This document shows positions 12,351 through 25,005 of a stretch of DNA of 64,000 nt, piece by piece. A model generated the notes under the pieces. The model was not told where the DNA came from. It ran no database searches and saw only the letters and a list, made by a program, of their open reading frames with translations. The stretch spans positions 7,462,791 to 7,526,790 of the forward strand of contig NC_023753.2 in NCBI RefSeq assembly GCF_000499845.2. The letters run 5' to 3'. The stretch is from Phaseolus vulgaris (taxonomy: Eukaryota; Streptophyta; Magnoliopsida; Fabales; Fabaceae). Every line of letters starts with the position of its first letter. The stretch's first letter is position 1. The position numbers and the translations under genes were made by a program.

Positions 12351-14416
12351 AATTGATTAAATACATAAAATATTTTTTTAAACCATATTATTGGTTTGAA
12401 ATAATTAATTATTTTATTAATCATATTTATTTATATATAACACTGGCTGAATTTTTGTTTATTTTACAAAGTTTGAATTTGTATTTAAAAAGATTGAAAT
12501 TGCTTCTGATCTTACTAAAATTGGTTTAGCCTCTTGTCTTTGTGTTTTCGTTCTCTAATAAAATATTATATATCTCAATAAGTTGTGAAAATATTTTTTG
12601 AATAAGTTTTCCTGCGGAAAAAAAATATTTTTCTGTAAATTAAAATTAATCTATACAATTTTTCTCATATTAACTCCTTCAAAAATCATAATTTTTTATT
12701 GATAAATTTTTTATTATAAAAGTATATTCTTTTACAAGTTTTTTATTGAAAATCTTACTTAATCATATTGTTTTCCACTTGTACATGTTTATTTTTACTG
12801 AGGAAATAATGTACAACTTTATAATTCTAACAAGTAACTAAACTCATCCTAATTTGTCTTTTTAAGGTAAATAACATAACAACTAACTTATTTAATTCCC
12901 TTATAAACTAATTTAATTAAGACAAAAAAATATTTAGTAAAGTAACTCAAAATAATTTACAAACTAATTAAAACAATACAAAAAAATTGACTTTTGATCA
13001 ACACATCCTTTAATAGTCGGTTCATTTAATATTAAGGAAAAAAATAGAAAGAAAGAAAGCTTTGGGAACAATATTAAAGGAAAAAAAAAACATTGGGAAT
13101 ATAAAGAAAAAGTGGAGGGAGAAAAAAGAAAGTGAAGGCATATACTACACAAAATTCTGTGTTTGACAGAAAAAGGATGCACACTATATGTTGTATTATA
13201 ATCCTCACACACAGATAAGAGGAAAATATTTTATGAATATTAAATTAGGATAATAATTTTTTTAATTTCAAACTTATTTCCATTGTTAATACTTTAATAT
13301 TTCAATTATGAACCTATGAACAGAATATCATTTATCAACCTTCTATTATTTAAAATTTTATTTTGTTTAATATTTAATTATATTTATTCTACAAGTTTAA
13401 ACATATTCATTTGATTTGATTCTATCCTTCAACTACCTTGATAGGAGTTTTAAGAGTATTTTTATTTGAGCATAAACAACCAAATGTTAATGCTATTTGA
13501 AAATCAAAAAGGAAGAAAAAGAGAAATTGCTAACTTACAAATATCTTCCTTTTGCAAGAATAATGTGTAGGCTCCAAAAACTAATGTGAATGAATATGTA
13601 AAGCTGATTAAGCTTTTTTAAAATCTGTTTATAATAATTTTTTTTTTAAAAAGTGGAGAAATTTGGTGCGTGAAATGAATCTCCCAATGCGCTATGTTAT
13701 GACTCATAAAGGAGTAACAATTCATAAACTTGATGTGTACTGAGTTACGTACACTTCTTTTAACATTCTTTTGACTATCTTTCTTTCTTTTTCTCTTTTT
13801 TTTCCCTCAAAAAAGTGTTTGGACGCAAAAGCAAATGAATTTGGGGAACATAGTATTGTTCTAGTACCATCCCTCTTGGTGCTTTCATGTGTAACACCGA
13901 AGCCACACTCCCCCTTTTTCCCTGTGTCAATCTCCTCTCTCCCACTCTATCTCTATTTCTCATCTCTAATTTTTTTTATCCATTCTAGAATTTGATTATA
14001 TCTTTGAATAGTCGAGAAATCACAAATCAATCTTATTTGATAAGAATTTCAAATAAAATAAATTATTTTTACTTTAAGGATTCGTTGTTTTATGTTTTTT
14101 TTATGATTTTATTATCAATTAAAAAAAATCATCAAAACCTGATTAACCTTATACTGAAATTTGGTGATGTTTAAATAACTTTCTTTAGGTCCTCTGACTT
14201 TTGTATATCATTTCTTACTTAGATTTTGAAAGGTTGCTTTAGAGATAAGAAAATTCAGGTAGGAAAAACTAGTATTATCTTTCAATAGATGTAAATTTAT
14301 GAAAAATGATTAAAAGTAACAATTGGATAAGTAGTTGAGAATTTAAATTGATTGTAGTATGAATTATGAAATTTACTTGAAAATTTCGATTTTAAAAAGA
14401 AGGTATACTTGCTATC
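12351..14416. other. AT-rich intergenic DNA, no gene seen
   Basis: Contains polypurine/polypyrimidine runs (about 13030-13130, 13770-13810). Short ORFs at 12964-13212 and 13771-13995 are low-complexity and show no domain. Confidence 0.5.
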
Positions 14417-14690
14417 GGTCTCAAATCTGCTTAGCAAAATTGCTCTGTGCTAAGCGGATTTGGACAAACAGATTTGGAGTGCTCTTAGCCCCAAATTCAG
14501 TTAGCGTTTTCTTGCGCTTAAAGCGAATTTCAAATGTAGGGTTAGCGGAGATCTCAATCTCAAATTCGCTCAGCCAAATTTCTCTATGCTTGATGGATTT
14601 GATTTGCAATTTTGGGGTGTTCTCGACCTCAAATGCGCTTAGTCAAATTCCATGCGCTTAACCATTTTTTCCTAGGCACAAGCCAATCTT
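14417..14690. repeat. Tandem array of about 70-bp hairpin-forming units, four copies
   Basis: Units start near 14417, 14489, 14558 and 14628. Each has a CTCAAAT..GCTTAGC-type word followed within 25-30 bases by its approximate reverse complement (for example GCTTAGCA then TGCTAAGC in unit 1). Every unit can therefore fold into a hairpin. An ORF at 14359-14661 runs through the array with repeated NSLSQI-like words, as expected from the repeats rather than a gene. Similar arrays occur in plant LTR retrotransposon LTRs, which is a possible origin. Confidence 0.7.
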
Positions 14691-15850
14691 AATTGGCTCA
14701 ATCCATTTTGACAACATTTTTTTATTTTGTTCATCTACCTTTTTGTTTATTTTCTATATACCATGAAATTGAATTAAATCTTTTGAAAATTTATCATTTT
14801 TGTAAATTGGAAATAATTACAACTTTCCAAGGCCTATATTTGATTAAATTTATGTAACATAAGTGTTTAAAACAATTTATTTGAGAAATTTTTATATTAG
14901 ACGATTATTGATAATTTCTACCAATTTTAAAAGTTAGACTCCTTTGTGATTAGATGGTATGTTGATGAATGAGATGAAATATGAATTATGTGGAATTGGA
15001 TCGAGACATAATATTTTCAGGAAAGAAAATATCGTGTTGAGAATGATTAGGATGTGCATTGACTAATGATTCGTCTAGAATGAGATATCTTGACTGTACT
15101 GATATAATAGAATCATATAGATGAAGTTATTCAGGTGGTGAGAGTCAAAGGAGGTTCATATGACTTTGTCTTCAGTTCGAAAAATAATTTGGTATAGCAT
15201 CATGTAAATTAACATTGTCATATAAGGTGATTGATATTGAGATTATTATGCGCATAGTTGTGTGAATTTCATAGTGTGGTAGTATGACAGGTACAAATCT
15301 TTGAGTCTAAGTCAATGTACGAGTCTTCCGAAAGTAGAGTCAAGTGTATGTATATGAATGTCAATAGATTTTTTACGTGACTGGTATCGAACTATGTCAG
15401 TGAATTTCTAGCATGAGTAATGTGAAACATGAGATATTTACAGACATTTGGTTGTTTAATATATTTGGAATGAATAAAGTGTGATGATTCATATGATTGT
15501 GATTAGATAATTCAAATCTAAAGTTTTATCGAAGGATTTAAGAATCACTAACTCACCCTATTTTTTTGTTCATGTTATTTATTTAAAAAATTATAGTGAT
15601 TGTGTGTTACATGTGAGTAGAGGATGTTGCAAGTTATGAGATTCCACAGTGAAGATGATGGAATTTTCATTTTAGATCTTTTAATGCTTTGTTTGATGAT
15701 GTATATATTTAAAAATTCTTATATGAATGAAAGATATTTTATGATATAATAATATTTCCATGTAACATTGTTTATATATTAGACTTCATGACATAATAGT
15801 TTGATAAAGTAACTGGGAATGTTATATCGTGCATAAAAACTAATGAATCT
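14691..15850. other. Possible decayed LTR-retrotransposon flank, no gene seen
   Basis: This region is less AT-rich than its surroundings and lacks ORFs. Together with the hairpin array it resembles a long degenerate LTR or solo LTR, but I could not identify both termini, a primer site or a target duplication. Speculative. Confidence 0.25.
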
Positions 15851-16763
15851 TAAAAATATAATTTATTAAAAACTATTAAATTGTAAGAGTTAAATGATTA
15901 TAATTAATTTTTTTAATAAATAAATGAGTATTATCTGAATAATTATTATGAGACATACATAAATCGGTAAATTATTTCTAAGGTCATCAAGTGACCAGGG
16001 GCTTCATATTTGTTGCATAATATTATAAACATAACCCTCAATTCATACCTAGAAGTTAACTCAAGGAAAAAGTATCTAACATAAATTCAATATAAAACAA
16101 GGAAAACACAAGACGAGATTGAATTGTACTCTTAATAATTTTTCAACTTTTTTATAAGTTTTTTTAAGATATCATGTATGATTTTTAGATGTATAAAATA
16201 TTATAGTCAATATTTGTTCAGAGAAAAGCGACATGAACGATAAATGATGGTTTTTGAAAACTAAACTTTTCATAAATTAGCAAAATTATAATTTAACAAA
16301 GATTAAAGTAAATATCAAAAGAAGAATTAATACAAGTAATGTTTTATATTAATTTATCTTAATATCAAATTAAGTTTATCTTTTTATCAATATCAACCTC
16401 TTAAATTTTATTAAAGTACTAATATTTCTCAATTCTCACTCTTAATTATAGTGTGGGTATCTTTTTCATACTTTTATTTCTAAGGTAATAATACTAGTAC
16501 TTTTAATATATTTTTTATTAATAATAAAAATCACACTAGTAATAAATTTTTAATCTTTAAAATAATATCTAATTTAGTCTACGATTAATTAATTTATTTT
16601 TTTTAATTTAATTATTGTTTATTGATTTTTTTAGTGCGTCTTGTGAGAACAAAATGCATTCAAGATACAACAAAAAGGATGTTTTCTTGTTAAATTTAAG
16701 TCTTAATTATACAAAAAATAAATAAACATTGTGCATTAACTATTATAAAATCCATATGTAACA
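15851..16763. other. Intergenic with a partial MITE copy
   Basis: AT-rich and gene-free. About 16495-16640 matches one half of the palindromic MITE family (AATAATAAAAATCACACTAG, TTTTTAATCTTTAAAATAAT, TAATTTAGTC blocks). Confidence 0.45.
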
Positions 16764-18112
16764 CACTACAAGAAAAAATTGTATTAACGGAGATTTATTT
16801 TTTCATTATCATGGTTAAAACCTCTATTAAGTCACTTACTCAGAGTTGTACTTTTCCTCGCTAAACCATCTCAGGGAAACGTCTTTCCGGGGGTTTTCTT
16901 AAACCTCAGGAAAAGTCTTTCAAAACTCTGTTAAATATCATGGGTTTAAGAACCTGTGTAAAATACCATGAGTTTCAAAATTTTCATAAAATGATTTATT
17001 GTTTGAAATAACCCTCAACCCCATTTTTTACCATCTCTAACGATCCTCCTAACTTCTCTCTTCCACGGTAGACACACACCTCTCCCGTAGAGGCTCAATG
17101 GTTGTTGATGGTAGTCCTAACAAGGAATCACAATTCAATCACACTTCTGATTATTATATCTAAGGAGAAGAAACATTAAATAAAACACTATCTTTTTTTT
17201 ACTCCAATATTGCTTCTTCCATCACCTTACTACCCCAACTTAGGTCACAAACCATTGTTACCTATCTCAACAACAACTAGTGTTTATCACTGCTTTATAT
17301 ATGCTAAATAATTGCATTATCTGTTAGATTTGGGCTTCAAAGTCATGTGTGTTTTTGACTAAAGATCACAAAAACATATTGCCAGGAGAAATTAACTTTA
17401 TTACTTCTCACTTTCACAGTAAATTAATTATTAGATCCATATTAAAATAAAGACCATAATTTAAAATATTTCAAAATTATGAGAATTAAATATTAGCAAT
17501 TATAACTAAAACTAAAATTGCACATCAAATATACGAACATCAAAAGATAAAACAAAATAATTCAAGTTTTTTGAAGTATGAGTTCGTAACAAAAAAAAAC
17601 TAGGAATTATATAAACCAATTATCATCAATCATAAGAAATATGCAAATACTGTTGTAATATTTATTATCCAAGATTAGTTACTTATTATTCAAAGTTATT
17701 TTGCTGAGTTTTTAAAATAAAATTTTGAAACTTTAGAAAACTTATTTGTAACATTTTTCAAAATTTAGAAAATTTATATATAAAATATTTTAAAACTATA
17801 TAGTTTTTTATTAATTATTCATAAATAGATTTAATGAAGGCTAAAAAAACCTCATTTATTTTGCTTGGATTTTAAAATAAACCTTTTGAATTTAATGAAG
17901 GTTAAAAAAAACCCTTTGTTATATTGCTGAGGTTTTAAAATAAACCTTTGAAATTTAACGAAGATTAAAAAAACCTATGTTATTTTGTTAAGGTTTTAGA
18001 ATAACCTTTGAAATTGGACGAAAGTTTTAAAAAAAATCTCTATTAATTAAATCAATTTCTAAGGTTATATTCTCTTCTTCTAAATAACCTTCGTTAAAAC
18101 CCTGTTTTCTTG
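16764..18112. mobile_element. Non-autonomous CACTA-like element with subterminal repeats
   Basis: Left terminus CACTACAAGAAAAAATTG is the classic CACTA (En/Spm) end. The right side ends with CTGTTTTCTTG, matching the complement of CAAGAAAA, but lacks the final GTAGTG. A short motif of the type TTAACGAAGGTT recurs near both ends (left: TTAACGGAGATTT and GGTTAAAACCTC; right: four tandem units plus CCTTCGTTAAAACC). This is the arrangement of subterminal transposase-binding repeats in this superfamily. No transposase ORF is present. The same 3 bases, ACA, adjoin both ends, which could be a target duplication or chance. Confidence 0.6.
17830..18060. repeat. 61-62-bp tandem repeat, four units
   Basis: TTTAATGAAGG-type starts occur at about 17830, 17891, 17953 and 18014. 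Each unit continues with an A-rich run, ACCT, a T-rich stretch, AGGTTTTA and AATAA-CCTTT. These are the subterminal array of the surrounding CACTA-like element. Confidence 0.8.
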
Positions 18113-18640
18113 ACACTACAACAACTTATCCAATAAATAATTATTTTATCAATTTTATTATATGCAACTTACTTCTAAATAGATAAATACTAACTCTTAA
18201 GTAAAAAAAATTAAACATACAATATAACTAATATATATATATATATATATATATATTATGTAATATGTAATATCATCTATATCATAATCAAGGAGATGGC
18301 TTATTATTTTTCTTCATTAATTCAAAGCTTAAATAAGATTTGGTTGTCTTGGATATAAATTTAATAACTTACCCATATAAAAAAATAAAAATTAATTACG
18401 CAAGATTTAAAGTAACTTAACATGAAAAGAAAATATGAAAATCTCATTAAATAAAAAGAGAAAAGAAGTGAATCCACCAGAAAGATAATGTTTGTTTGGA
18501 TAACTTTCGTAAAGAAAAAAAAAGAGTAATTTTTTGATAAAATAATAACTTTTAGTAAACGTAGAAAAAAATTATATTACTATTTTATAATCACTTTTTT
18601 TAAGCATAAGTATTTTTCAATATAAGAAAATAATTGAATA
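18113..18640. other. AT-rich intergenic DNA with (AT)n
   Basis: No ORF of interest. An (AT)n tract of about 25 bases lies at 18232-18256. Confidence 0.55.
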
Positions 18641-19060
18641 ACAACAAAATTTAGAAAAAAAATAATTAGTTTTTATATTAACTAAGTTATATACTATTTT
18701 AAATATTAAAAAAATATGATATTTAGAGTAATTTTTATTATTAATAAAAATTTATAAAATAGTTTCTAAATTGGTATCTAAGTTAGCTACCAAGATTTTA
18801 GTTACTAATATTTTAAATTTTAAATTAGTCTCTAAAAGATTAATAAAAATTAAATTAAAATATAAGTAATTAATAAATAAACCTTAGTAGCTAATCAATT
18901 TCAAAACTATTTTATAAATTTTTATTAATAATAAAAAATACTTTAGATACAAATATTTTTTTTAGTTTATAAAATAATCTCTAATTTAATCAATATAATA
19001 ACTAATTATTTTGATATTTAAAATTAATTTTTATTTTATAATTTTGTGTGTGTATATTTA
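18640..19060. mobile_element. Decayed copy of the palindromic MITE family
   Basis: Contains the internal blocks of the family in order: AATAATTAGTTTTTATATTA, TTAATAAAAATTTATAAAAT, AGTTTCTAAATTGGTATCTA, then mirror-image blocks to AACTAATTATTTTGAT. The terminal CACTA-like ends are not clearly preserved. Confidence 0.55.
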
Positions 19061-19069
19061 TCTTAGCTG

Positions 19070-19074
<5 letters not shown>

Positions 19075-19111
<37 letters not shown>
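19075..19111. repeat. (AT)n microsatellite
   Basis: About 37 bases of uninterrupted alternating A/T immediately beside the MITE relic. Confidence 0.9.
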
Positions 19112-19113
<2 letters not shown>

Positions 19114-20352
19114 TTTCTTTTAAAGATTATATGTATTGAGGTTGAGTAAAAACTTAAGTAACCTATGCTGGGAGGGGAGATAGATCTCCCTATCCGTTTT
19201 GGTGCAATTTTTCCTTATAATCAGTCAATCATTATAGGACAAAATTTGATTACTTTGCTACCTAATACACTAGAAAACAACCTTATCCATTTAATTATTG
19301 TACTTATGTCTCTAATAGTGCCAAACAAATAGAATGTATAATTTTCTCAATGAAACAATGATTCAAATATAAATAAAAATATTAATTTTACACAATTATA
19401 AAATCCTATTAATTAAATTCATTTGTGGAATTGAACACATGTTATAGGTATTTTCCTTCATAGTTATTTAAATTATATTAATAATTTTCATTCATTATTT
19501 AAACATGTTCATATTAAAATAAAAATATACACAAATATTGGGAAAAAGTGTAACCTTAATTTGATAGTGTCGAGTGTGTGTACAACATTGTGATGTAACA
19601 TGTTGAAGTGTTCTTGATGTGATGTTACATTGTTTTTGTTGGTTGCGTGATAATTGTGCTTACTACTGCTTCAATTTGTGCATGTCCCAGAGTACCAAGG
19701 TTACAGCTTCATACCAATGGAGCAGTTAGGCAAACCTACCATCAAATTCTTGTGCTACATCGGTTTTTAAAATTTAAAAAAAAAATCTTATTCTTTACCT
19801 ATAATTTATGTGAAAAAAAATTCAATCAAATTTTTAAATAAATTTGTATTTAGGAAATAAAACTTTAATTAGTATAAAAAAACTAAATTAGCTAAAATTC
19901 TACCCTTCAAATATTTTTTTAATAAGTATAAAAAAATGAATTAAATTTATAGGTAAAAAAATTGTATTTTGAAATGATGAAGGCTAAATTAGTGTTTCTT
20001 TGAATTTAAAGGTGCAATTTCATAATGAATACTATAAAATTAAAATATGAATATGACCTATGCATTTCATTATTTTGCCATGTAACACTCAAACATGTTA
20101 TCCGCGACGAGTTCACTCGTACATGTGTTTCCTCTTCATCATTTTAAGAATTCATTTTTTTTACTTATAAATTTAATTTATTTTTTTATATTCATTAAAA
20201 TCATATTTGAAGTGTACGATTTTAACTAATTTAATTTTTTTATTCTAATTAAAATCACATTTCTTATGATTTCCTTCAAAAATCTTATTATAAAAAGTTT
20301 ACATGAAAATATTGAAAATAACCGTGTAATTCAATTTTTTTAAAATTAATTC
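19112..20352. other. AT-rich intergenic DNA, no gene seen
   Basis: No recognisable coding region. A 20-base word containing GATGTGATGTTACATTGTT occurs here at about 19616 and again at about 20961, which hints at an unrecognised repeat. Confidence 0.45.
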
Positions 20353-20778
20353 TTTAGCACAGATACAGATATGAACACTGAGGACACGATACGGATACGG
20401 AGATACGTGTAATCTCTAAAATGTAGAACATGGGACACGGATCTATATATTATATAATTTTAAATTATATAAATTGAAAATAAATATTTATGTGCTATGT
20501 TTGAGATTCTTTTGGAAGCATGAAGATATTTTTCATGACTGGTTCAAAAGAATTTGTTCCTTATTTTTATAATCATAATAGAAATTTATACAATAAATTT
20601 GAATTTTTAGAAAATTATTGTATTTATACATTTTAAAATTGTGTTAGAATCATGTTAAAATTTTTAAAAATTCAACAAACATTTTTTTGAATTGAACATC
20701 TTCACTGATAACTTGATAAGTGTTTTACGAGTGTCCAACACGGATACACCATTTAAGAGAAGTGTCTGAGTCTCATAG
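20353..20778. mobile_element. 0.4-kb dispersed element, copy 1
   Basis: Collinear with 56916-57311 in the same orientation. Both share GATCTATATATTATATAATT, AATTATATAAATTGA, TTCTTATTTTTATAATCATA and an end of the form GAGTGTCC...AAGTGTCTGAGTCTCATAG. The termini are weakly inverted (TAGCA..GGACA against TGTC..TCATAG). It is probably a non-autonomous DNA transposon. Confidence 0.6.
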
Positions 20779-21398
20779 CTCCTACCCCTACCGCCCAATT
20801 AAAAAATAAAATTTTAATTTATCCATTTCTGAAAATTCAAAAGGAATTTACACTATTATAGAAAAAAAAAAACCTACGTTATCACCAGGATATGAATGTA
20901 GAAAATCCAAAGTTGGTTTGGATGCATCCATCATATAACATTGTTTGATTGTCAAATTTGGTATTGATGTGATGTTACATTGTTCTGTATAGGACGCCAC
21001 ATCTGCTCACTAATGTCTCCACACATAAAATGTGCATATTCAAAAGCAAGTCTTCAGAAGGCTACTTACTAGTTTTATAATAATTATATTAGAAAAAAAG
21101 TTATCTAAAATTATTTTATTTACTTGATAATGTAAAATCATTTCCATTTTCAGATTTACATCTCTCCATTTCTCTCTTCTCTGATTAGTGTTTTACGCAC
21201 AATTATATATACATTGTTTGTCTTACATACCCAATATGACCTCAAATTATCTTCATCTTTACCTTCATAATAAGGTAAATAAGAAATTTAACTTTTTACT
21301 TTCAGCTAGTTATACGTCAAATTAAGTTCATCCAAAAATTATTGGCTTCTTAATAAGATGAGGCTATACAGCCCAGGCTTAGACAGAGAGAAAACGGG
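20779..21398. other. Intergenic, no gene seen
   Basis: AT-rich with no supported ORF. Confidence 0.5.
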
Positions 21399-21606
21399 TT
21401 TTGGATTAGATAATTCAAAACTTGTTTCTAAATTCAGTAAAACACAATTCAAAACTCGTTTCTAAATTCACTAAAATGTTCCGGATTAATCAATCCATGA
21501 TAGTTTTGGATTAGATAATTCAAAACTTGTTTTTAAATTCAGTTAAACGCAATTCAAAACTTGTTTCCATATTCACTAAAATGTGGATTAACCAATCCAT
21601 ATGATG
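21399..21606. repeat. 105-bp tandem duplication
   Basis: Two direct copies start at 21399 and 21504 with TTTTGGATTAGATAATTC. Each copy also contains an internal near-duplicate (AATTCAAAAC.TGTTT..A.ATTCA twice), so the unit itself arose from a shorter repeat of about 45 bases. Confidence 0.8.
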
Positions 21607-22409
21607 CAAATTTATATTTAACGTTTTTTTAAAAAAAAATTGAATTACATATAAAAATACATTCTGATCCCATAATCCAAAAAAAAAATTCCCTATAATT
21701 TTGAATTATGAAATCCAATTTTTTTTTTCAAAAAAGTATGTTCTGAATTACAATCTTGAAACCTCTCTCTTTTTGGAGAGAAGCTTTCGGTTTAAAAAGT
21801 ATGTTCTAAAATGTATTTTTTTTATCTAAAAACAAAAATGCATTTTCACAAAGTATGGGATGCCACAAGAACATATAGAGGTGCAGTGCAAGAAGAAGCC
21901 GCCAGAGAAAACGGGTACGTGGAGTCCACTAGTGTTGGACCACAATGGATATATCCATCGATTTTTAAACACGTATATTTATTTATTACTATAGTTGTGT
22001 CACATTAACTCTTTCAACATGAAATATCAGTATATATTTGCATGGTTTCCAACAAAGGAAAAATTACAAGTTACAGGCCCAAATCTACCTGAAATACAAA
22101 TAACATTGTGATGAAAAACGTTTTAAGAAGACCAAGATTATGGCACACTAAAGGCCACAATGCTTACCAGTTACCACAATCAAAGACTTTGGTCAGACAA
22201 AATTGAGGCAGTTTCAAAAGGTTTCGAGAACATACATCTATGTATGCTTCTCTATCTTGGAATATGAAGTAGTCACAACAAGGGTGTACCACTACAAGCC
22301 ATCTAAACTCTTGCATTCATCACATTCTATTCTATTCACTCTAATCCTCATCATGCTTGTATATTGGATGGACTATGTCTAAGGTTAAGCTAACCTAATA
22401 AGAGCTTCG
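21607..22409. other. Intergenic, includes likely 3' UTR of the PHD gene
   Basis: A short ORF at 21811-22008 has no recognisable content. The part nearest 22409 is less AT-rich and probably contains the minus-strand 3' UTR of the neighbouring gene. Confidence 0.45.
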
Positions 22410-25005
22410 TCAATCTCTGCATGCACCATTATTTCTCTGTTCCGAAGTTTGCTTTCTTTTGAAGACACCCCACAAATAATATTTAGCTTCAAATCCTGTC
22501 CAAAGGACAAAAAAGTTAAAATATAAGCTTAAGTCAAATAGAAATGAGCCCCTAAAGAGGTACAATAAATGAAGCTCACTCCAATAAGCGATTGGAAGCT
22601 CGGTGGAAGGAAAAACTAAAAGCTCTGTATTTTTAGCCACAAATCTTATTGCATGTTCTTGGCAAATGACATCATCAACCAGCGCGTCAAATACCTTCTC
22701 AGTTCTGCCAAGGAAGAAATATTCAGGCATATCAAATTAAAGAAAGAAATAGTAACATTATGTAAAAAAATGTCTGAGAAAAATCACCCTTCACTGTCAG
22801 GAAAGAAGAAAAGTGCGATGTCCTGATCAGTTGGCTCCTTCCTCTTGAAACTTTCAGGCCACACAATAGATTTTGGAACCAATTCTGCATGAAGAACTTC
22901 TGGGAAACGTCCTGTCTCCTGTGCAACTTTGGAGCATGCTAAATCGGACACATGAGCAAGAAGTCCACTGACAGTACCAATAGTTTCATTGCAGAAGTAT
23001 ATGCTTCCCCTATTAACCAGAAAAATCAACTTCAAATGATATTCACCACAACAGCTATAGCAGTTCACCAATTTCAAAAGAAGGCAGCAAAACAACTTGT
23101 GTACCTCCAGATAGGATCAATTAGAGGCTGTGCATAAACACGATCATGTAATTCTACACAACTTGAATCATTATTGGTAGCTCCTTGAGAAAATGGAACA
23201 GTTTGGAGACCCAAATCAGAATTAGCTACATCCCTTGGAGCTGCCCCACACTCATTTGTTACCTCACACTCTTCTTCACTGCTGATAATGCATTGAGGAT
23301 GCTCAAGCTCAGGTGAACTGGATAGTACACCCTTTGTTTCATAGTTAACTTTTCCTTCCTTATGTTTCTTTTTAATCTTCTCTTTTTGCAGTTTATTCAA
23401 TTTCTTCACTCTCTCTTTGCAATTTGCAACTACTCTCGTGGCTTGGGTTACATTTTTTTCCAAATTTTTATAGTTTCTTGTTACAGATGAGAGAGGTGTA
23501 GATTGGTCGAGTGAAGGTGGTATCCTAAGCCGTTTTGCACAATCATCACAGAACCATGTAACAGCATCAGTAAAAATCACAGGCCCCTTTAAACAGTACC
23601 TGATAAAAAAAGGACAATTAAGACGTCAAAGGTCAACTAAAGACTTAAAGAAACGAAATCGCAAATTTACAAGTTGCATTGCAGTTTTTCTATTTTCATA
23701 AAACATTGGGAGAAAAAAAATCCAATTAAAAAGGGAATTATTCAGTTATGTTGCATATCTATTCAATAATCCTTCAGTTTATCCAAACCAGCAATAATGT
23801 ATCACTCCCTGGTCATACCTTCAATACCAACAGAAATTTTAGATGGTCTGTATGGCAGTAAAAAGAGAGGCACCATCAGCTATGTACTGATTTTAAAATC
23901 TGGCTAATAAAGTAAATCATAATTTTAAAAGCACTTACATTTAAAATCCAAAGGTACATATATGCTTTACAGAGTCGTGATGGATAAAAAAAACAATACA
24001 CACTATAAAAAGTGATCAGGGTATCAATACTAAGCAGTGAGTATCATTCCAATTATTTTTTGGAATTTCCAGCTATAGAGAGTACAGTCTTACATCGTTT
24101 TTTTTTACTGGAGAAGTTCTATAGAATGTTCAAGCAGCATTAAGTAGTAGTGGCATTTAAGTATGATGATAAAAATTGCTATAAGTGCATGCAAGAAGGC
24201 AGAAAGAGGGCACATGCAATAATTACCTATGTAGCGCATAAGCCTTACACCCAGAGCAAAAAACCAATGCAACTTGAAAGCCTCTATCGCCACATTTGAG
24301 ACAAACAGTGTCCTACAACAATGGTTAAATATTTAACTGAAAAGGTTCACAAGACCACGAGTGCAACTCCAAACACGCCCTCTTTCATTAAATATTATAA
24401 CAGACACATGAATACAAAAACCAAATCATATATTATGCTTATCTTCTGAGTCATGTATGTATCTATTGGTTGATGTAAAGAACAATTCCAAAACACTAAC
24501 AACACTTGCCCCCTTTTCAACTCATGCACCAGTATCTTAGCAAGAGATTACAATACAATCATTTGGATTGCATGTTCCACAAACCAACAACAGGAATCTC
24601 CAAAATGGCAACCAGATCAATAATTCTTCAGATGTTGGATTTTACAACATTAAATCAAATTAAACACAAATTGATCCAGTAGACTTCGTAAGAAGCAAGT
24701 ATTCCAAAATTATAATCACAATTCTTCTACCGAGCCAGAATGCTATGACCTTAGGATTGCCATTTATGGCACATTACTCTTACCAACCAAATTAACAGCA
24801 CAATGAAACAGACAACATCTCAGCGGAAGCAATTACATCACCTAAAACATAAACCACTTACCTCGCACCTTCAAAGACAGAGACCAGTAAACAAAAACGA
24901 TAAAGATTCAATTTTTATTCATAAGGGCAACATTTTTGTCTGCCCACAAAACAGGAAATCTTACTCCATCATCGTAAGGAAAAGGGAAAGAAAAAAACTG
25001 ACCAT
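22410..25005 (-). CDS. PHD-finger protein with AIPP2-type C-terminal domain
   Basis: Six exons inferred from GT-AG sites: 25005-25003, 24312-24227, 23599-23105, 23009-22788, 22704-22580, 22495-22410. They sum to 1017 nt (338 residues plus stop) with all phases consistent. The first coding exon is just ATG, followed by a GTCAGT donor. Exon 2 continues with DTVCLKCGDRG. The PHD finger has ligands C5, C8, C20, C23, H29, C32, C47, C50 (C4HC3). A Lys-rich, probably coiled segment lies at about 78-110. An acidic linker and a C-terminal domain at about 190-315 follow, with the WRGSIYF start and the KYYLWGVFKR end seen in plant AIPP2/PAIPP2-like proteins. Known relatives act in the nucleus in histone-linked transcriptional repression with BAH-domain and CPL2 partners, so a chromatin role is inferred. 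The PHD lies at the very N-terminus, as in the shorter members of the family. An alternative would be an unrelated PHD protein, but the C-terminal domain argues against it. Confidence 0.88.

Noticed and set aside
14359..14661. 100-codon ORF with repeated NSLSQI words
   Set aside because: Translation of the 70-bp tandem hairpin repeat; no support as a protein gene.
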